From NCBI RefSeq assembly GCF_030272615.1, contig NC_081413.1, forward strand, positions 181,546,951 through 181,610,950: a stretch of 64,000 bases of DNA, in the 5' to 3' direction. Under the pieces are notes generated by a model, which saw only the letters and a program-made list of their open reading frames with translations, searched no databases and was not told the origin of the DNA. The translations under genes and the position numbers were made by a program. This document shows, one piece after another, positions 59,170-64,000 of the stretch (position 1 is its first letter; each line of letters opens with the position of its first letter). Origin of the DNA: Cryptomeria japonica. Its lineage: Eukaryota > Streptophyta > Pinopsida > Cupressales > Cupressaceae.

Positions 59170-59650
59170 TGAATTTGATGGACTATGGCAGATGGAGTTT
59201 GATGGAAGTTGTGCTAACTCCGGTTCTGGACTAGGGGTGGTTTTGCTGTCACCAACTGGTAATATTTTCCCCTTTTCTTTCAAGTTGGATTTTAAGAACA
59301 CTAATAATACTGCTGAATATGAGGCACTATTATTGGGATTAAGTGAGGCTAAATGTAAAGGAATTAAGTTGCTTAAAGTCAAAGGTGATGCAGAGTTAAT
59401 CATTAGGTAGGTGAGGAATTTCTATATGGTTATGAATGACAGGTTGAGACATTACAGGAATAGAGTTTGGGATGAGTTAGAATTCTTTGATGCCTTCTTG
59501 ATTGAAGCAATTCCAAGGGAGCAAAATAGTAGAGTAGATTCATTGGCCATGTCAGCTTCACTTTTATTACCAGATTTTAAAGATAACTCATATAGGATTG
59601 AAATGATATATAGGCCCAGTGTTCCTGATAATATAGATCGTTGGTAGGTT
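59170..59650 (+). pseudogene. Gypsy2 RNase H placed before RT
   Basis: LWQMEFDGSCANSGSGLGVV, NNTAEYEALLLGLSEAKCKG, KVKGDAELIIR*VRNFY and AIPREQNSRVDSLAMSASLL are the four blocks of an archaeal-like RNase H, with the catalytic D-E-D-D all present. A second, ordinary gypsy RNase H follows RT (60960-61330). In Tat elements, including Gypsy1 in this window, the extra RNase H follows RT, so the order here is different. Only TAG codons break it (IIR*VRN, DRW*VFD). Confidence 0.9.
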
Positions 59651-60900
59651 TTTGATGTAGATGCACAGATCAAAGATTTCCTAGAATGTGCTCAATCATT
59701 CTCTCTGTCATATTTTGAAGGCTCTGAGAATGTTTGCAAAGAGTTTAGTCCAGACCCAGAGGTAGATCCTACAAATTGCTTTATTCATCTCAATGGTAAC
59801 AAAATTCCAAAGGGGTTAGTGACACTGGAGAGATTTTTCAACAGAGATGATGCATTCATAGGTAACAAAGGTCCCAAGGATGACAAGAAAGGAAATTGTG
59901 AGAAAATAAATTTGGGAGATGAAGCTAATCCAAAAGAAGTGACAATTGGCAGGTGTTGTTTTGCAGAGGAAAAGAGAGCACTTGGTACACTACTTAAGGA
60001 ATACATTGATGTTTTTGCTTGGTCTTATGATGACCTGAAGGAGTTTAGAAATGGACATTTTCAACATCATATTCTACTAAAGCTAGGCATCTCTCCTTTT
60101 AGGCAAAAATTGAGGAATTTTAACCCCATTATGGCAGATGCAATTTCTAAGGAAGTTGAAAAAATGCTTAAAGCCCAAATCATATATCCAATCCACCATT
60201 CCTCTGGGTAGCTAACATTGTGCCCATAAGAAAGAAAAATGGGGAAATTCATATCTGTATTGATTTTTGGAATTTGAATCAAGCAAGCCTGAAGGACAAC
60301 TACGCCTTACCAAATATGGATCACATTTTATAGACAGTGTCCGGGTCAGAGATGATGTCGATGCTGGATGGTTTTTCTGGTTACAACTAGATTATTGTAG
60401 CAGAGCATGGGCAACACAAGACAACGTTCATCACTCCATGGGGAACATTCGCATACAACTGCATGCCTTTTGGTTTAATAAATGCTGGACCCACTTTTCA
60501 AAGGGCTATGGATTCCTCTTTCAAGGATTTCCGAGACAGAATAATTGTAGTTTATCTGGATGACCTCACAGTGTTTTAAAAAAAAAAGGACAGATCATTT
60601 TCAGGATTTGAGTGCAGTATTGCAGCGTTGCCGTGAGCACGAGATTTCTTTGAATCCTAAGAAATCAGTTTTTGGTGTCACGGAGGGCAAATTGTTAGGA
60701 CATATTGTCTCAAAAGAGGGAGTCAAGATTGATCCTGAGAGGGTTAATGCAATTCAACGTCTCAGTTTACCCTCTAGCCGAACTAGAGTAAGATCGTTCT
60801 TTGGTCAAGTGAATTTCTTAAGAAGATTTGTTCCAGAATTTGCTGAGACCACCAAACACATTGTCGGCTTGCTAAGTGAGCAACATCCTTCTAAGTGGAC
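59651..60900 (+). pseudogene. Gypsy2 reverse transcriptase relic, catalytic box intact
   Basis: IPKGLVTLERFFNRDDAF, then YIDVFAWSYDDLKEF, QKLRNFNPIMADAISKEVEK, NIVPIRKKNGEIHICIDFW, MPFGLINAGPTFQRAMDSSF, VVYLDDLTVF (YLDD at 60553-60564), NPKKSVFGVTEGKLLGHIVS and FFGQVNFLRRFVPEFAE. A one-base loss near 60210 and a gain in the A-run near 60580 put 60213-60575 in another frame. Stops HIL*TV and GYN*II are TAG at glutamines. Confidence 0.92.
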
Positions 60901-61345
60901 CAAAGAGGCCAAAAATTCTTTTGAGAAAATTAAGGGATCAGTTGCAAATGCGCCCACTCTTGTCAATCCAGATTTCACGAAGGACTTCATTTTGTATTGT
61001 TATGCATCAGACCATACTATGTCTGGGATTCTGTTACAGTTGGATGAAAATGGGGCTGAAATGCCCATAGCATTCATGGGTACTCCACTCAAGAAGCATG
61101 AGCTCAAGTATTCACCTATGGAGAAGCATGCGTATGCTATTGTAAAAGTCGTGAAATAGTGTCGATACTATATCCTGCATTCTCACTCTGTAGTTTTTGT
61201 TCCATATTCAGCCGTAAAAAGCATTTTGACTCAGCAGGAGGTTGGGCTAAATAAGAGAGCAACTTGGGTAATGAAAATCTAGGAGTATGACTTAGATATT
61301 CACCCTACGAAGACAATTAAAGGATAGGGCTTATGCAGGCTGATA
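60901..61345 (+). pseudogene. Gypsy2 RNase H after RT
   Basis: FTKDFILYCYASDHTMSGIL, AFMGTPLKKHELKYSPMEKH, HSVVFVPYSAVKSILTQQEV and EYDLDIHPTKTIKG match the RNase H that follows RT in plant gypsy elements. TAG codons at VVK*CRYY, MKI*EYD and IKG*GL. Confidence 0.87.
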
Positions 61346-62668
61346 GTGGAAAATGAGGTGGAAACTAAAGCGGAGTTACCATTGACTCTTTTTGTCGGAT
61401 TGCAGGATACTTGGTTCTCTGATGTGGCCTACTATTTAACTTATGGTAGTTGTCCAAATCATGTATTGGCTAAAGAACAAAGGAATTTAAAATTAAAAGC
61501 TGCAAAGTATGTAATTTGGCGAGATGTTTTATACAAAAAGGGTTTAGATGGAACATATCTAAGGTGTGTAGATAAACCTCAACAGCAAAAGCTCCTGGAA
61601 GCCTATCATGGAGAGGTTTGTGGGGGACACTTCTCATCATCTGTTACTGCTTTCAAAATTCTGAGAAATTGTTTTTATTGGTCCAGCATGTTTTGGGATG
61701 CCTATATTCATGTGAAAGAATGTGAAAAATGTCAATTGTTTTCTGGAAAGCCACATTTAGCAGCACTACCCCTAAGGCTTGTAGTGATAGATGAACCTTT
61801 CACATAGTGGGGCATTGATTTCATAGGCCCAATAAACCCTCATTCCAATGCGGGTCACATGTATATTTTGACAGCAACTGACTACTTTACTAAATGGGTA
61901 GAGGCCATTCCCACCAAAAAGGCAAATTCAAAGATCGTGTGTAGTTTTCTCAAGGATTACATCCTAGTTCATTTTGGGGTACCCTAGAAAATTGTGACAG
62001 ATAATGCATCATATTTCTCCTCCGAAGAGTTGACTTTGTTTTGCTATGATCATCAGATTTACCTCTCACATTCTACTGACTATTTCCCATAGGGCAATGG
62101 TTTGGCTGAATCTAGCAATAAGAATTTGATAGCCATCATGAAGAAGCTAGTTGACGACAGTGCTTAGAATTGGCATAAGAAGATATATGAGGCTTTATGG
62201 GCGAACAGAACCACACCCAAGAGGGCCATTGGAATGGCACCTTTTGAACTTGTGTATGGCGTAGGAGTGAAACTTTCTTTGCCGCTAGAGTTATCAGCAG
62301 CCAAGCTGCAAATAGTAGTGGAAGATTCCTTCTTTCAAAATTCTTTGGAGAAAAGAATCATGTATTTGACAAAGCTAGAAGAAGAGAGAGAATTGTTGGT
62401 GGATAGGATTTCAGAACATCAGAGTTGTGTAAAGAGGATTTTTGACATGCGAGCTCAACCAAGAGGTTTCCTAGTAGGAGATGAGGTGCTACTATGGGAC
62501 AAAAGGAGAGAGTCCAAAGGTGCCCATGGCAAGTTTGATTCATTGTGGAAAGGCCCTTTCAGAATTTGTGAAGTAGTAGGACAAAATGCATTCAGACTTA
62601 GCTACACTGATGGAATGATCATGCCTTATACCTACAATGGGCAAGATCTCAAGCTCTATAAATTATAA
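61346..62668 (+). pseudogene. Gypsy2 integrase relic
   Basis: An HHCC zinc part (YHGEVCGGHFSSSVTAF ... CEKCQ) lies at about 61605-61735. The catalytic core has WGIDFIGPINP (Asp), KIVTDNASYFSSEEL (Asp) and GNGLAESSNKNLI (Glu), so D-D-E is complete. The C-terminal region (62234-62668) is an open frame of 144 codons with APFELVYGVGVKLSLPLELS, RGFLVGDEVLLWDKR and FDSLWKGPFRICEVVGQNAF, the usual GPY/F-type end. Stops FT*WGID, VP*KIV, FP*GNG and SA*NWH are all TAG. Confidence 0.92.
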
Positions 62669-62817
62669 ATCCTATGTTTGAGTCACTTGTACATAGTAGT
62701 CTAGGTGTTTTTGGTTGTGCCCCTAATCCTTTCCCCTTTGTTTTATATTCTGCGAAACCAGAGTTTGTGAGTTCTTTGCATTTTCCTTTGAAAAATGCAA
62801 TCCGTAGTTAGAGCCAA
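62669..62817 (+). other. Gypsy2 short 3' untranslated region
   Basis: 149 bases between the integrase stop and the 3' LTR, with no room for an antisense gene. The polypurine tract is weak; only gttagagccaa precedes the LTR. Confidence 0.5.
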
Positions 62818-64000
62818 TGTTACCATGCCATTTATTCCTCATGGCAAGAGTGGGTCATCTTTTCCTTTTTATGTTGGAGTCTTAGTTCATGCCATATTAC
62901 CTTGGTTCAAATCCTTAATGTGGCCTCAAATCCTTTTTCTAGTTATTTAAGTCAGGTTTAGACAATTGATTGAACTCCTTGAACATGTCGAACCATTCTG
63001 AACTAGGTTCGAGAGGTTCATTTAGGTTCAATAGGTTCCAAGATGTTCAGAAAAAGTTTTTCGTACTAACATTTTCTCTAAGTGTTTTGCAGTGGCTCTT
63101 TAATAAAGTTTTTCCTATTCGGTGATATAACATTTGTGTTGAACTTATTGAACTGAGTTCAAAGGGTTGAAATATGTTCAACGTGTTCAACACAGCAAGT
63201 GGTTAACAGTTTAACATGGTGTACATCTTGAACTACTTGAACACTCAAGAACTAGGTTCAAGATGTTCATCTGGGTTCAATATTGGTGGGTCCCATAGTT
63301 TCTAATGTTTTGAGAAGTGCATTTATTGCTAAATACGAAGAGGTAGAACCATATTGTAAAGTGATGTCATTCTTTGGCTTTTTCAAAATAAGTGAACATT
63401 TCGGGAACTGGCAGTTTCTTAAAGTATGCTGCCATGCATTCAATGCATGCGTGCGGGGGTCTAATCTACCAATTTGCCGCCTTCGGAATGAAATTGCAAA
63501 ATCATTGCATTTAATGTGTCTGTATCATAACCTTTCTCAATATGGTATGAAAATTATTTGTGTTCTGCATTTGCTACTTGCTGCTAGATTTTTGTTTATG
63601 TTATCCCTAGATAGGAGTCTTTCTTGCTGCTAGCCGTCGTCTGATTATACGACTGTGAAGGTGAGTCTTTCCTTATTTTCTCCAGTGTTTTCCCTTGCAT
63701 TTTCTCTCATACAAAAGGTTTCACTGCAATCAAATTTAGGTTTCTTTTTTTGAGATCATGAAGTCCACCCTACAATTGTTTGGAAACATCTTTAGCTTGG
63801 CGTCCACAGAAGCCATAGTTAGTCATACTGACCTGAAAGGTGAGAACCTTGAAGATTTGAAAGAAAGGGTGTTCAAGGGTGTTGATAAGTCTTTTTGTAT
63901 AGAGATTTTGAGTAGTGGACTTTCAGAAGCCGCAGCCTTTCCTCCAGCAATTCCTTGTCCAGAGTTGGTTCGGGAGTGTATTGCCAGATATGACCCTGTA
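62818..64000 (+). repeat. Gypsy2 3' LTR (first 1183 bases)
   Basis: Matches 51816-52999. It includes the GTTC/GAAC array, the AAG|GTGAGT site (63658-63666) and the start of the long frame at 63758, open to the window edge for 81 codons with no stop. In those 243 bases I count 9 differences from the 5' copy, and at the T/C differences the 5' copy has T. Confidence 0.88.

Larger units (their letters stand above)
51816..64000 (+). mobile_element. Ty3/gypsy element with very long LTRs (Gypsy2)
   Basis: 5' LTR 51816-56774, primer-binding site 56781, gag, protease, RNase H, RT, RNase H, integrase, and a 3' LTR starting at 62818 and cut by the window edge. The overlapping 1.18 kb of the two LTRs is about 95-96 percent identical, so this is the youngest large element here. 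If the LTRs are equal in length the element ends near 67776. The domain order with RNase H before RT differs from Gypsy1. Confidence 0.9.

Overview
The window reads as nuclear DNA of a large, repeat-packed seed-plant genome. A conifer or other gymnosperm is the best guess, because there is one intact gene in 64 kb, heavy nesting of old LTR retrotransposons and AT-rich spacers. The species cannot be proven from sequence alone. The only intact protein gene I support is a single-exon AP2/ERF transcription factor of the DREB A-4 (TINY-like) type on the minus strand at 35093-35725. Its promoter (about 35840-36190) has a diverged, colinear copy at about 29403-29775 with no coding region attached. 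The low-copy island around it (about 28660-37570) also holds a 5S rRNA-derived fragment and two tRNA-derived SINE relics.

Left block, 1-28655. A 1.16-kb-armed inverted repeat (1-2377) lies in what I infer to be the leader of a minus-strand LTR element (C1). Its 5' LTR (about 2832-5213) is split by a retroposed insertion with 16-bp target duplications. C1 sits in the LTR of a minus-strand Ty1/copia element (5214-11083) whose reverse transcriptase is deleted and whose other LTR piece carries a nested solo LTR (5724-6587). Decayed coding relics follow (11200-15535), including a LINE-type RNase H. Then comes an 11.8-kb Ty3/gypsy element of Tat type (Gypsy1, 16485-28319, minus) inserted in a 0.9-kb repeat whose uninterrupted copy is at 12449-13385. 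Gypsy1 has an antisense plant-mobile-domain (PMD) gene between pol and 3' LTR and an in-frame 594-bp tandem duplication of its second RNase H.

Right block, 37569-64000. A truncated minus-strand copia (37569-40800) is cut by another LTR (40801-42041). Next is a split plus-strand copia-type LTR (42348-45768), then a minus-strand Tat-like element (C2: 3' LTR 45770-46731, polypurine tract, minisatellites, antisense PMD gene). C2 is interrupted by a younger plus-strand Ty3/gypsy element (Gypsy2) starting at 51816 and running off the right edge. Gypsy2 has LTRs of about 4.96 kb, and each LTR carries a roughly 1025-codon reading frame of unknown function. Its pol order is protease, RNase H, RT, RNase H, integrase, with a second RNase H ahead of RT.

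Across these elements most nonsense codons are explained by a C-to-T change in CAG, CAA or CGA, often at conserved glutamines. That fits mutation at methylated cytosines. The mobile elements are annotated as broken relics; no function beyond family assignment is claimed for the unknown frames.
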